Of a DNA stretch of 64,000 nucleotides, positions 25,291-38,039 are shown one piece after another. Each line of letters starts with the position of its first letter. Positions within the stretch are counted from its first letter, which is position 1. The translations under genes were made by a program, and so were the position numbers. Below the pieces are notes generated by a model. That model searched no databases. It had not been told where the DNA came from and saw nothing but the letters and a program-made list of their open reading frames with translations. This stretch comes from Diadema setosum (Eukaryota; Echinodermata; Echinoidea; Diadematoida; Diadematidae), in contig CM067077.1 of NCBI GenBank assembly GCA_033980235.1, positions 2,221,972 to 2,285,971 on the forward strand, read 5' to 3'.

Positions 25291-26825
25291 GTTATTCACC
25301 CCTCTGCGTCTGCATCACTTCATCTAAAAAATTATTGGCAGCATGCGAGCTGAAGCTGTTACCATGACAACATAGAAAACATGCAGAGAATCGGAAAAGT
25401 GTGGATGTTGATAACATACAATCCTTTGATTCATGGTATATCGTCATATCCTGACCATCGACTGGCGCACTTCGTGTTATTACTTGGAGGAAATCAATTC
25501 ATGTTTAGCTTTTACTGTCGATATATCGATTACATTTTTAATCGGCAACACCATTGGGCGAAATGGGCGATGGACCGATAAATGAATTTATAGGGTGCAA
25601 GATTAAAATCCTACAGATAAGATATAAAATGTAGGCAATAATTGATGATGTACTTCACAACCCAGAAAGTCAAAATGAAAGTCATATCTCTAAACTAAAC
25701 AAAAAAAAAAAAAGAAAAGTCGTGAGGTTGAATGCATATTCTTGACACTCATGAAGCTGCATTATTCTAAAGTAACAAAGAGCTACAATGTATTCTTGTG
25801 CCTTTGAGAGATAATTGATATCATTTCAGCATTTTGTCAATTGTTCTAGATACATCCTATCTTGATGTATGTAGATACAGATGTCAAATGTAGATACAGA
25901 TGACAACATTGACTGATGCCAAACGAACAAATATTAAAACCAAAGGTCATAGCTTTTGACAGTAAATCCATGTGTATAATACTGTTGTCTTGTATGTATT
26001 TGTTGCTTTTTTTTTGGTTAAGTTTTGATGTAAAAAGAAAAAAAAATCTTTACATGACCTGCAACTCACAGGTGATTAGTATTTTCTTCCTCAATTCCCC
26101 TGCCAGGATCGTTATCACTTATTGTCACATTGTCTCATCACTAATTCTGGCAGAAAAATTATTTCAGGTATGAGGCAATCTTCTCTCTAACCCATCGTAT
26201 CCCTCCACACGCGTGTTCACAACGACAAAAGTTGAAAGCTGTCTCCACACCCAAGTTAATCCAGAACATATCACACAAGCGCCCTGACACATACACCATA
26301 CCTGCCCTATAGATAGAAACCCCCATGGACGGCATTGCCACCACGGCTTAGTGCGGGTGGGTCCCGCCCTAACTCTCCGCAGGAGTCCGAGGGATCGTTT
26401 GCTCTTAGTCCTCGGTTCAATAGGCTGAACAACGCAATCTTCTTGCGTTACCTTTTCTTACGACACCCAGTGGTCAGTGTGGCATTTCCTGGGCAGGTAT
26501 AATACACCTTGTGACTCATACGGAGTGGAAACGTATCTGCCCTTTGGCCATTGGCAGGTTTTCGGGGTTCTTCGCAATCTTTCCTTCGAGGTATTTCAAA
26601 ATATTGAGCTAACATAACCTTTTATACGGTATTGAGTATGTTGAGTCTTCCTTACTTCAAGCAGGCTGCAAAGAATTAATCATTTCACACACACAAGAAA
26701 AGAAACAATTTCCATTTAATTTGGTAGTTCTTGGGAAGATTCATTCCTTCGTTCTTTCTTGTTTTTTTTTTTATTAATTGAGGATATTTTATCAACTTTA
26801 TCATAACATAATTATGTTTGGATTC

Positions 26826-26874
26826 GCAGAAAACAAACAAACAAACAAACAAACAAACAAACAAACAAACAAAC
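26826..26874. repeat. AAAC tetranucleotide repeat
   Basis: About 12 perfect units. Confidence 0.97.
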
Positions 26875-27181
26875 TCCCACTCCAGTGAGGGAGTGTGACG
26901 AAAGAAATTCGAAAATACAATGCTTCATTATGTTTCAGATGTAGACTAAAAATGAAATAAAAGCAATTCGTTTTGCTGTGCCGTGGCTTGTTCTTCACAG
27001 ACCTACGATGTGTCTGAAATGTCACAGAAGTTAATCATAAATGTATGTAGGTCCCATTCTCACCTTGCCGAAAGACAGTCGTATGATGACAAGGTGATGA
27101 GATTTATCTTTTTGTTTGCTTTCTTGTTACTTTCTATCAATAGTGACAGTAAATTAATGTGCTCACGCAACAATAAGAGAA

Positions 27182-27214
27182 ACACACACACACACGCACA
27201 CACACACACACACA
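27182..27214. repeat. CA microsatellite beside family E copy 2
   Basis: ACAC array with one G substitution, ending four bases before the family E element. Confidence 0.95.
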
Positions 27215-27217
27215 ATA

Positions 27218-27376
27218 GGGGCGAATCAAGGAATTCCGTAAAGGGGAGGTGCCTTTACAAAATTAAAGGGGGGATCCGTGGCGCACGTGCAGCCCCCTTT
27301 TTCTTTTTATTTCTTTTGTTTAAACAAAAAAAAAAGAGGGGACGCGTGTCCCGTGCGCCCACTCTGGATCCGTCAA
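27218..27376. mobile_element. Short hAT-like element, family E copy 2
   Basis: The left end is GGGGCGAATCAAGGAATTCC and the right end GCGCCCACTCTGGATCCGTC. It matches copies 1 and 3 in AATTCCGTNAAGGGGAGG and in the GGGG(A/C)CGCGTGTCCCG block. It starts immediately after a CA microsatellite. Confidence 0.62.
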
Positions 27377-27924
27377 TGCACACACACAAACTCATGGATT
27401 TATTGTGCCCATACGACCCACCCCATTTCTCATGTCCGTCCCCCCCCCCTTTTCTCTCTGAGTCTCCCTCTCTCCTTCGCCCCTGCGCCTCACACTTTCT
27501 CTTTTATTGTTCATATTCACACTTCCACTTTAATTACCCAATATCATGTCTCCTAATATTTTCCTCAGCTAAAGATTACTCTTAAATTACTCTTGTAGAG
27601 GTAATTCTAGATTGTAACTCAACCGTATTCTTTGTGTGCCATCCACTTGAATATTTAAAAATAAAAAACTTTTAGTTAGAGAAATTAACAACTTCCCGAA
27701 AAGCGTCAAAAGGGACATTACACTAGCTCACGATACAGTCAGTGGCCGATCGTGATAAAAAAATATCTATATATAATAGGATAATATTAATAAACATCAT
27801 GAGATAACTAGCTGCACATTCACTTGAAATGTGTGTAGACACTGCTGGGAAGCTTTTGAGTTGATTAGCATTGCACATCAGATTGATAACTTATGTGATT
27901 CAAAGTTCCCTAAAATATTAGGTA

Positions 27925-27998
27925 CTCATGTAAGCGTTATGTATATTGCATTGTATTAATTTATGTGGAAATAAAATCACTTGAATTGAATTGAAACA
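27925..27998 (+). mobile_element. LINE 3' tail
   Basis: TGCATTGTATTAATTTATGT then GGAAATAAAATCACTTGAAT and a short TTGAA repeat form the same type of end as at 24800. Confidence 0.4.
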
Positions 27999-29439
27999 TT
28001 GAATAAAGCAAGACAAGCAAGTAGTGATATTAGTTCTGCCTTAAATAAAAGTTTTAGACGTAAACAAGATCTAAATAACAGTGTTTAAATGCAAAATTTC
28101 CCTCTGTATTTCTCGCATATTTTCCTTATCTTTATACGTTCTCTCAATCCCGCTGGGGTATCTGTGGGTATTTATTTTTCTTTAGATAATGTTTCTGCCA
28201 GAACATTAACTTTAATCGTGTAATAATTGCCGCTCCTTATTACTGTCTCTGGAAACTATTCAATTTTCATGTTATGGAGGAACGCTTTTTCCGTTCTCAA
28301 CAACGATCAAATCTTACTCTACTTCATTATCAACGTTTATGTTTAAATAAAGTATTCTGTCACGCTTTGGTGTTTTAGGACTACATATCACGATATGGTA
28401 ATAAAATCTTACAATTTGTTCTGTTATAACACCTCAATGCCATACAAGAATCATGGTACAAAGAATCAAGCATCGAGAATGCGCGTTTCTCTGTCTCTAA
28501 ATCTGTCGTGTTTTGTGTTTGTATTTTGTCTTTCAGCATCGGCCATTCCTGCAAAGATGCAGTCCTCGGGTCCCGGATGAACTCTGAAAGGCTATATTTA
28601 CACTCCTTCTCAATCTCTGACCATCAGCATCAGGGCCTGTGTATGTCCTGGTGCCAAGGAGGAACGCTGTCTTTGTGCATTTTGTGTGTGCTTGTGTGTA
28701 TGTGTGTGCCTGTGTTTGTGTTCCTGTGTGTATTTGTGACGTCACAACTCGGAAGTCAGTCAGCGCACCTGAAGCGAACACCGTCGGAAGAGGCTCCGTG
28801 AAAGGAGGTAAGGCCATATGCGGAAAGTGCGCTGGGAATAAACGACCTTGGCAATCAAAAACAGACTCACACACAATAACGTTTCTAGCGTTCTATTTGC
28901 CAACGTCCTGACTTAGTTTCTATCCGGTCATGGGAAAACATCACAAGGTGCACTCCTACAAGTCAGTTATTGTCTCCTCCAGAGACAACAAAGATTGTTT
29001 ATATTTAATGTACGTGCCTTAAGGTCTTTGGAGAAGTGAATCATAGGCGCTGTTTCATATTTTCATTGTTTGTTTGATGCTATTTGTGCAACTTTGTTGA
29101 TTTCGGACAATATTTCTCATCACTTACATTCAATTAATGTCGACCGACTTGTGATAACATTTTGATATCAAAGATCATCTACCTCAAGGAAATATTGTAC
29201 AATAATCATGATATCATGAAAACTATGGAAGGTCGAAATACTATGGTCCCAAAAGGATTCAAGCCAAGTAAATAATCGTGAAAGTATAAAATGTGAACGA
29301 TAGGAATTGTCTTCTCAACCCAACACCAAATCTAACAGATTCTATACTGTATCTTTATTCCTACTTTTCATATCTCTAGCCACACATGCACGTAGAAAAG
29401 AATGTTAAATGTTCGAAAATCAAAGGGCACCTTGTGCAG

Positions 29440-29560
29440 CGATTTTCTCCTGGTCGACTGGTCTACCGATGGACAGCATATATACTAAGAGCATGGTACC
29501 AGGGCACTGTAGCGGAGGCTCCCTTGATTTGAAACAGAAAGTTCTCGGTTCGAATCCCCT
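29440..29560 (+). repeat. tRNA-derived SINE candidate
   Basis: CGGTTCGAATCCC matches the tRNA B box exactly, and GGTCGACTGGTCTACC about 75 bases upstream is a loose A box. The pieces do not fold into a cloverleaf, so this is not a tRNA gene; a decayed tRNA-derived SINE is the better guess. Confidence 0.3.
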
Positions 29561-29859
29561 CATTATGCGTTATTCAGCATTGACGAAAATGCGTTAACCA
29601 CAACGCTCCCTTTTAACGTGAAATGGGGTAGTAATAATGGCGGAACGTCACCATCTGGTATACAGAACCGTGTCAACAATGAGAGGACAAATTAACCGTG
29701 CCCAAGTTAGATAAAAAAAAAAAAAACTACTTTATCACTACGATTACAGTATCATCGTCATTATCGTCATAGTGTTTTTGATTTCGGCTCCCCCACTTTG
29801 GTTCTTACGACTGCAAGTGATGTTATTAGTATATTTTGCATCGACCATTTGTTTACATA

Positions 29860-29981
29860 AAATAGATAAAATGTTATTGTATAGTAGTAATGGTAATAAA
29901 CATTGTAACTCAGTTACGTTTATTTCTTGTTCTTTTTTAACACAAAGTCGAAATAAATTCAAATCAAATCAAATCAATTAA
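29860..29981 (+). mobile_element. LINE 3' tail
   Basis: GTCGAAATAAATTCAAATC is followed by CAAAT repeats. An AATAAA-like word next to a pentanucleotide array matches the other LINE ends here, with a different repeat unit. Confidence 0.4.
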
Positions 29982-30246
29982 TTGTTTTTCATTAGCAGCG
30001 ATGATACATGACTGTCTTGTCACACACTCGTGATAACTTGAATCTGTAACCCATATATTCGTTTTGGATATAACCCATCTCTCACGGAGCTTTTCCTCTA
30101 TGTGCAGTCCAGGGACTTTGGACAGTGTATACAACGTCTTATGCGTTTTCTTTGCCAATCAGCACTTTCAGCACGCAAAGGGTTAGGAACGGAACAGTCC
30201 GCGAATTGAAATCATGGCTGGTACAGTTCAAATACTCCAGGCTACT

Positions 30247-30612
30247 TTGAAGGTCCTGTTTACCTTTGGGAGCAGTGATTTAAAAAAAAAAATGTTCAGT
30301 GTATCCTTTTTGATGCATATGTGTAGGTCAGTATACATAAAACATCCTACCATGTAATTTTTTTTTTTTTGGGGGGGGGGGGGGCTATAAGAAGATATCA
30401 CTATTTTCTCATTAAACCATAAACTACTGTAAACGGTTCAATCTGGAAACATTTTTATTAAAACTTTTGTTCACATTTTGTACATTTAACAATACTTAAC
30501 ATCGATTATACTGGTTCAAATTTTTACATTGGTTGTTTCTATCCCTGTATAACTATTTTGAAGCACTACTGCTGGGCTTTGTTTCATCTGCAAATGGTTA
30601 ATCATGCCTTTA
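30247..30612 (+). mobile_element. MITE family D, copy 2
   Basis: About 366 bp, same order of blocks as copy 1, ending TGCAAATGGTTAATCATGCC then TTTAA. It carries a poly-T/poly-G run (30358-30384) not seen in the other copies. Confidence 0.7.
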
Positions 30613-31497
30613 ACTATTTATGTGTGCAACGCAATGTTGTTTTTTATGCTAAAAAGCACTCAAGCACACAGAGGGTTAAAGCTACAGGAAATGACAACGA
30701 ATCGGAACCAAAGGGTTAACACTAAAGCGCTACAAGAAAAAAAAAACAGTTGCGGGGCTGACAGGGTAAACTTAAATCTATATTCTGTATTCATCAGAGA
30801 GGAGGAAGTCGGTCAGTGGTCGAGGGGAAGGGCCGTCCTGCAGGTTGGGGCCACTATAACAGGAATAAAAACAGGAGATCTAAACGTGTGACAGGTGTGT
30901 CGGTAGAAGACGTCTGGGAACTCAGTGACAGCGTATAGGCTTATCCTTTCACCATCATCACTGTCCGTCCGTCCGAAATAGATCGCAGGCTAGCGCCTTC
31001 GGCAAAAAGCCCTCTTCAACTTATAGAAGAAGAAATTCTGATTATCTCAGATTATCTTGAATTATTATGTGATGTTTAATGTTCCAATGACAGAGGAACT
31101 TCCAACGTACATCATGGTAGATATTCCCTCTGGTAAATGCTTTCAGTTCACATGGCTCTATTTGACTAATAGTTAAAGCACACAACAATCTAATTAATGT
31201 AGCTTGTGAAGGAACAAGATGTGAACCTGTACATACCGTTGTGAAGTTTCCCAAAGTAGCATTAACTATATCTCTCCATATTAAGTCTCAATATTGGACA
31301 ATTCCTATAATTCTCTGCTATTTATGGCACACGCTATATCAGAGACATATATGATCCTGATGGTATACACAATCACGACTCCCTGCATGTCATGAAATAG
31401 TTGACTGCGATGAATTCCTTGTAGTTTCTGAATAATAATTATGCAGAAAATGTGCAAACAAACGTAAAAAGAATGGACTCATTGAGAGGCGGTGATA

Positions 31498-31503
<6 letters not shown>

Positions 31504-31545
<42 letters not shown>
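31504..31545. repeat. TA microsatellite at family F copy 1
   Basis: About 20 TA units directly abutting the left arm of the TIR element. Confidence 0.95.
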
Positions 31546-31548
<3 letters not shown>

Positions 31549-31792
31549 GAGTTTGTTTGCAAAAACCGATAAGTCCATTTTTGAAGATTTTGAAGTACGG
31601 TCTCTGTCATAAAGTACAAAATAATACCTTTTAAATGATATATTGGTCACTACATATAAAGGTATATTTTTGAAGTTATGGTCAAAAGAAGCAAAAATTT
31701 TCTTATTATTCTCTTTATATTTCTTGAACTTTAATCGCAAATATCTCCATTTGACAAATATTGACTTATCGGTTTTTGCAAACAAACTCTTC
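31546..31792. mobile_element. TIR element family F copy 1, inside a TA microsatellite
   Basis: The arms are near perfect over 32 bases: it starts GAAGAGTTTGTTTGCAAAAA and the right arm ends with the exact complement; the only mismatch is near the inner edge. It is 247 bp long with no ORF. A TA array (31504-31545) abuts the left end and ATATATAG the right, consistent with insertion at TA as in Tc1/mariner-like elements. Confidence 0.75.
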
Positions 31793-32030
31793 ATATATAG
31801 ATAGATAGAGGGAGGGAGGGAAGGAGGAAGAAATAAAAAAGAAAGAGAGATGAATTTGAAGCTATTGTACAAGTGCGCTGTCATGACTTAAACAATTATC
31901 CAGAAATTAATTATTAAAACTACATGTAAACCAACAAAATAATGCTGAGTTTTTTGTATATTGTTTTTAGATCAAAGGGACGGAATCTGTAATAGTAGGC
32001 TTAGCAGTGATGGTGGTGAGGTCCGCAGAC

Positions 32031-32033
32031 CTT

Positions 32034-32068
<35 letters not shown>
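32031..32068. repeat. TTG microsatellite
   Basis: Perfect TTG array of about 12 units. Confidence 0.95.
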
Positions 32069-32069
<1 letters not shown>

Positions 32070-33005
32070 TTCTTGTTGGTTCCATACTTAATATGTTAAC
32101 ACAAAATGATTCGCAAACTTAAAAAAAAAATCATCATTAATTAATTGAGTCCATTTCTTTAAATAACCTATTACAGTGACTTCTGTTAGAACGTAGAGTC
32201 ATCATATCAGTTAGATTCTAACCGTTTTGAGAGCTGGTTACGTCCTATAGTGCGGGTGATAAGATCACTTATCCCGCTATAATACCGCCGGTCACCCGCC
32301 GGTGAAGACACTGCGTCTGTTACGTGTTTTGGACAACACCTTGCAGACTCACAGTTTTGAGCCTCGGGCCGTTCAGGCGCCGTTTGCTTTCACTCTCTTT
32401 TCAAGGCCAACGTGAGTCACGTCCATTGTTGATACTATCAATATTGTTGTTGGTTATACGTCACGTGTTGTTTACTATGAGTCTCAGATATTAAACTTCA
32501 CACTCCTTCCAAGTCAGTTAGTCCTTAATCCATCTCATTCCTCACAAACGTGTGAGTTCCTTTTGGCGCCTGGAGTGTGCCGGACCGCTGGCTATGGCGC
32601 GCCAAATTGCGCGCGTGTCGTCAGGAACATGGCACAACAAAACTTACAATAACAGTTATTTACCGTACAGTCTTTTCGTCTTAATTGCCGCTAATTTATC
32701 CTATTTATTCTGATTACCTGAGGCCACCCTGACGAATCGTACTGACAATCGTCTGCCAGCAGACTGTGTTCTCTGTGCCACGAACCTGACTCGACGTTTA
32801 TTTGATTATCACCTCTCATTCTCGGCAGGAAGTGGTCAAGTCAGCTGGAGAGTAGAGCGTTTCAATAAAAGTATAATAAGATAAAATGAAACATTACAAA
32901 ACTGGGTGATTGCCGTCAGACGGTCAAAGAATATCATGTCTTTTTTCCTCCTGACTTTTACGTGTTTATTGTGTTTCGTTCGTTTTTGCATTCTTGTATC
33001 ATGTT

Positions 33006-33058
33006 TTCTTGTTTTGTTTTGTTTTGTTGTTTGTTTGTTTGTTTGTTTTTTGGGGGGG
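33006..33058. repeat. GTTTT/GTTT repeat followed by a G run
   Basis: Pentanucleotide then tetranucleotide units, ending in seven G. Confidence 0.9.
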
Positions 33059-33633
33059 TGTTGGGCTTCATGACATTTTACACAACAACAATTACACCCA
33101 AAAAAATAACGATTACAACATCGGGTATCAATACAAAATGTACTTTGATAGAGTGAGCGAGAGACTGAAATATTTATAATCGTTTGGTGGAATGATATTT
33201 TCACTAACATTCATTTGAATGAATCAAGAAATACAACTCTTTTGCGATTTCCATAGTTTATGACTGTTCGGTTCTCATATGTCCGTTCTATGCAATTGTG
33301 ACATTATTTATCTATTGCTTCCCCCAATTCTAAATTAGTCTTTCAAATCAATTATGAATCATAGGCCTACATAGAATTAATCACCCAGCACCCCATTTAC
33401 ACTTCGTAGACAAAGCTACGAAAATGACAGACCCTAGCTGACACTTATTTGATAGTCACCTGACCAGGTAGAATAAGAAACAGATGCAACGTTTGTTGTT
33501 GCTATTTTTAATACTCGACGTGCCTTTTGACATATTTGAGATTAGTCCGCTTTGCTTTGAACGCTGTAAGGTATTGGTTCAGGAAATCTTTCCATCAGAC
33601 GTCTGGATGTTACCGACCCTTAGATAGTCCCCA

Positions 33634-34412
33634 TTAAAGGTACAACGTGGACCACAAGACAAAACGAATCAAATCAAGACAAGTGAGACATAATATAAAG
33701 GAAACAAAAACATGTTTTGGATTGAGTGAAAGCAGCAACATAAGTTCAACACATCGATAAAAATTTCAGGAAAATCAGACAATCAATGCAAAAGTGATTA
33801 TTTTTTAAAGTTTTGGTGTTGGAACCACTGGATGAGGAGACTTATTTGAGTTTATGACAATATATGTGGACAATAATTTAAAGAAAAGAAAATTCCACAT
33901 CAACATGCTTTTACTTTTCAATTCAATAGTTTCAATTCAATAGTTTATTTATTTCCATCATCACAAAGAAAAGAAAAGAAAAAGTTGACATAGTCCAAAG
34001 TGATACAATTTTTTTTCCATTTCTCTTACACTCGTCCGATAAAGGATTTTTTCAATACAATATAAAGTATATTATACACTTTTCTAGAGTTATTAAAGAA
34101 TACTTGACTAACCGCTTTCAGAAAGCAGGGGGAATAATTACTACCCTTGAAATGATGGTAGTATCAAGTTGATGAAATTTGTAATTTTCATGGAAATTTT
34201 ATTTCTGTGGAACTCTCTCTATATTTTCTTGATATTGTTGTCCACACATGACGTCATGAACCCAAGTAGTCTCCATATCTAGTGATTACAACGCCCAAAC
34301 TTAAAAAATGAATAACTTTTCCATCGATCGTCCAATTTTCCTCAAATTTTCACTCATGTTTTCATTCTTCTAATAGCTGCGTCTGCTTTCATTCAATCCA
34401 CACTGCCCTTAA
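33634..34412. mobile_element. Palindromic MITE with a LINE tail inserted in its middle
   Basis: The outer ends are TTAAAGGTACAACGTGGAC and AATCCACACTGCCCTTAA. Inner blocks are inverted copies: AAAAATTTCAGGAAAATCAG on the left matches the complement of CAATTTTCCTCAAATTTTC on the right. Between the arms (about 33905-34160) sits a minus-strand LINE 3' tail with CAATTCAATAGTTT repeats. Confidence 0.55.
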
Positions 34413-35469
34413 ACACATGCAGAGACGGAATTCGTTTACCGAGGGCAATCTGTCATGAGAAAATTAAATGCACTAAGACAACATTTTCTTTTCAGTAGTG
34501 TGACGAGATCAAATGATCAAATTACTTAAATACCCACTGTGCAAACTTTCTAAAATTGATTCAGTTTTATCACCTTTTTTTTTTTTGGAATTAAGAGTTG
34601 GTTTAAAGACCCCTGGCACTGATGACATGCACGCCATTCAACAATCGTATTTTCTGATATGTGAATTTTTAACACAATAATGGTCATGACACAATGACAG
34701 AAGGACGTTGAATGTATAAGACGTCCCCTGATAATGTAGGAACTGATCATACAAGCACTCTTTCACTTCGTCATCAGAAATTAAAAAAAAAAAAATCGGC
34801 CAAATGTAATCAGGACCAGGGCCTAGCTGCAGTTGAGATCACACCTACGCCAGAATATCAAACATAAGTCTCTGAATACTCGATTCTGATTGGCTGATAT
34901 CTAACGTATGTTTGATTGCATCCTTTTATGCAACAGGGCACAGATGAAGTTCCAAACAGCATTTTACCAGATTATTGGAAACAGCAGGAAAACATAAGTC
35001 ACTTAGAGTATCTCAAAGTCAATCAAAATAAAAAAAATAAGAAAAATAAAAAGAAATGCAGTAAAGAAGTATATAGGGGGGTTTGATCCATTCTCACTTT
35101 CATTCCCTCCCCTCTCTCTCCTCTCCCCTTCTTTCTCTCTCCATTCTATCCTCTCTATTTCTGCATATTTCATTTCTTCCCTCTTCTTCTCTCTCGCACC
35201 CTCTCTAACGCTTATATTTTCGTCAGACTATCTCGGTGCCCGAGCACATGAAGCACCGTGGAAGGAATATTATTGGAGGATGGGAGGTTAAAAATAAGCG
35301 TGTGACAGGTTTCGGTAATATGCTTATATCCGGTAAGCTGGAGCACTCCCTCTCTTTCCCGTGTTCCCCCTACACAAGAAGAAACTGGTTCATTAGAGTG
35401 TGCTACCTTACGAGGAGTTAGCTGAATGCCTCTTTCCAGTCGGTTGTGTGCGATTCCTTCACGGCAGTC

Positions 35470-35834
35470 ACTCCTTCTGAGATCACTGACGGTCCTTTCT
35501 CGTTTGATACGTACTTAACAAATGAAGGACGCACTCTACGTTACTCTTCCTCTCCGTGCGTTTGCGCAGTCGATTGCACGCTTGAGCGCCAAATGTCAGT
35601 ATTTCACATTGGCCCTTGTTAATGGCTCGGCAGTTGATCTCAAGTCATTCTAGACGACGCAAGCTCTGAGTGGAGTGAAACTTTAACTCAGGGAGTAAAA
35701 TCGCCTACACGACCTTGATTATTCGTCAGTGTTGGAAGAATAATGGTCCTTACCATTCGTTTGGGAATTATTTCTTGGAGCTAAAAATCATACAAGTTGC
35801 CAGTTTAGTCGTTGCCTATTTTTTTTTTTTCAAG
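35470..35834 (+). other. Possible non-coding 5' exon ending at a strong donor
   Basis: The segment is less AT-rich than its flanks and ends CAAG/GTGAGTAAAG at 35834/35835, a near-consensus donor on the receptor strand. It could be the missing 5' untranslated exon of the receptor gene, 7 kb upstream. Nothing in the sequence proves the link, and the T run before the junction also looks like an acceptor tract. Confidence 0.15.
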
Positions 35835-36298
35835 GTGAGTAAAGTTTAGCGCATGATTGCTTACGGTTGATGGAATCGTAACTGACCAGTAGCTATCATA
35901 TTTTTTCATGTCTTTCGTTGATTTATTATTTTTTTACCGATTTGATATATACCTTAGCTGTGCTCATTATTTTGCATTGCTAAGTTTGGTGGCTTAGTCA
36001 ATCAATCAATCTCTCTCTCTATATATATATATATATCTATCATATTATCTCTGATGTATTTTCTGCATTGATGTGGGTGTATAATTTATATATTCATGAA
36101 CATAATCTTATACTTTTAGATATGATATCATCTATGTATTTTATCCTATCTTAAGAATTTGGAAGACAGATTTACTGCTTAGATTACAATTGTTGGCTGC
36201 TTTTTTTTTTTCTGGAAAAGCCTTTTAAAGATCCATATGATAGCTGGAAAAGATTTTGCCCTGCGTGTCATTTTCATTTTTCTCTTCTTTAACTACCA

Positions 36299-36480
36299 CC
36301 ACGATTATTATTATCATTATCATTATCATTCTGACTATTATTATTATTATCATTATTGTTATTATTATTATTATTATCCGTATCATTATTACCATTGTTA
36401 TCATTATTATCACTACTAATACTACCACTCCTACTACGACAATGTCTTCCTACTATTATTTTTATTATTATCATCACCAT
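36299..36480. repeat. ATT/ATC microsatellite
   Basis: Interrupted triplets of TTA, TCA and CTA type. Open frames through it give Ile/Tyr or Asn/Asp runs and are not genes. Confidence 0.95.
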
Positions 36481-37984
36481 TACCTTAATTTTAATTAAGC
36501 ATTATATACAGCATCATTGTATTTTTTTTTTCTTGAAATGTAAACGCTGGTGGATATTTTTCCAGAAAAAAAAATATATTTCATTCATAGCAATTTTCGT
36601 TCGCCTCAAATGATCACCATACATAAGTTTGTCAAAGAGATCGAAAATAGTCAATAGTAAAAAAATAAAAATAAAAAAAATGAAGTCGCTAGTGCATTGG
36701 ATATATTCATATCGTCTCCTCAAAACAGATCCATAATTTATTATGTTCGATTGAAACATGATTCCTCGGGTTTCGTGGTAATAATGATAACAATAAAGAT
36801 ATAGATTTGGACTCACCTTAGTCGTGCCTGCTTGATGAACAGTGTAGACTTTGGCTTGACAAGATAGTGGGAGCGTCGTATAGCGATCTCTTTCATTTCA
36901 TTTTTCTTTTTACGGATTTTTGTGAGAACATACACTAACAAATGAAAGCGCTTCTGCCATTCTACATTGTATATCTCCTCCTGCACTGGCATGAGAAAGA
37001 AACCTAACAACTTCGTGTGGCCCCATGTTGATTAACCAGCGATGACCTAGTGTTGACGCTGTGATTAACAGCTAGTTAATTTTGTGACTAATGAGGACTT
37101 TGTCGGCGGTCTTGAAAAAACAAAAAAAGGGCGTCAAACCGGACTCAGGGTCATGTAATATTGCGTCTTGTAACAGAGTGGTCGTTTTGTTATTTGTTAT
37201 TTTGCATATTCGCATATATTTGAATGTTATACATGTGTATGTATACGTGTACGTACTCGCGACAAATTTTTGGGGTAGTGTGTATGCACAAGTATTGCAT
37301 CTATGCTTCTATGTCCTCGCCTTGCACTATCCCATGTTCTGTCTCGTTTATCTTTTGGAAAAAAGACGTGTGTGTAGTAATTTGTTCTCCAAAGGTATCC
37401 CAAATATTTCTGAAACTGTGATTGATAATAAATTGCAAATCCAAGGTTTCCTATGACAATGTAGTAATTGCTAGTATTATTGAAAATATAAAATTACCGG
37501 AAATAGTCTCAAGAGCCACTCACAAGTAAGGTCCGCTATTACAGCAGGAAAGTTGTCACCCTTACAACTACGGGCGTTTAAGTTTTCGGTTTAAAAAAAT
37601 GAAATCCTCGAAAATTACTTGCAACCACTGATAGCTTGAAGTCAATACAATACGTGGCCGCTGTGAAAATGATTCAAATTTCTCCTGTCGAAAAAAAAAG
37701 AAGTCCAAAACGATTCCTTTTCCTCCGTGCCTACACTCAGCAGGGATACACAACTTTTCCTGTCACTGATGTAAATGTTGCCGATAATTAGACTGCTAGA
37801 ATATGTTTATCTCTTCCACAATCTTATCTCGTAAAAAAAGAACGCGTGTACGAATGTGACAGATCCTCCACAACGAAAACAGTGCAAATGTCACGCACAC
37901 AGTCGCTGGGGGCTTTCGTCAGTATGCCGTCGCGCACAAGGAAACATTATGCTTGAAGCTGTTGTTGATGATGTTTCGCAGTTG

Positions 37985-37995
37985 CCTTTCTCTCC

Positions 37996-38038
<43 letters not shown>
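37985..38038. repeat. CT microsatellite
   Basis: CT dinucleotide array with two CTT interruptions. Confidence 0.95.

Positions 38039-38039
<1 letters not shown>

Noticed and set aside
28556..28807. Exon-like segment between TTTCAG and AGGAG/GTAAGG
   Set aside because: Frames are broken by a stop just before the donor and the middle is a TG-rich simple repeat; not convincing.
29530..29552. tRNA gene suggested by a perfect B box
   Set aside because: No acceptor, D or anticodon stems can be formed around it; kept only as a SINE candidate.
37091..37456. 121-codon hydrophobic frame
   Set aside because: No domain, no splice context and low-complexity Val/Tyr runs; probably chance.
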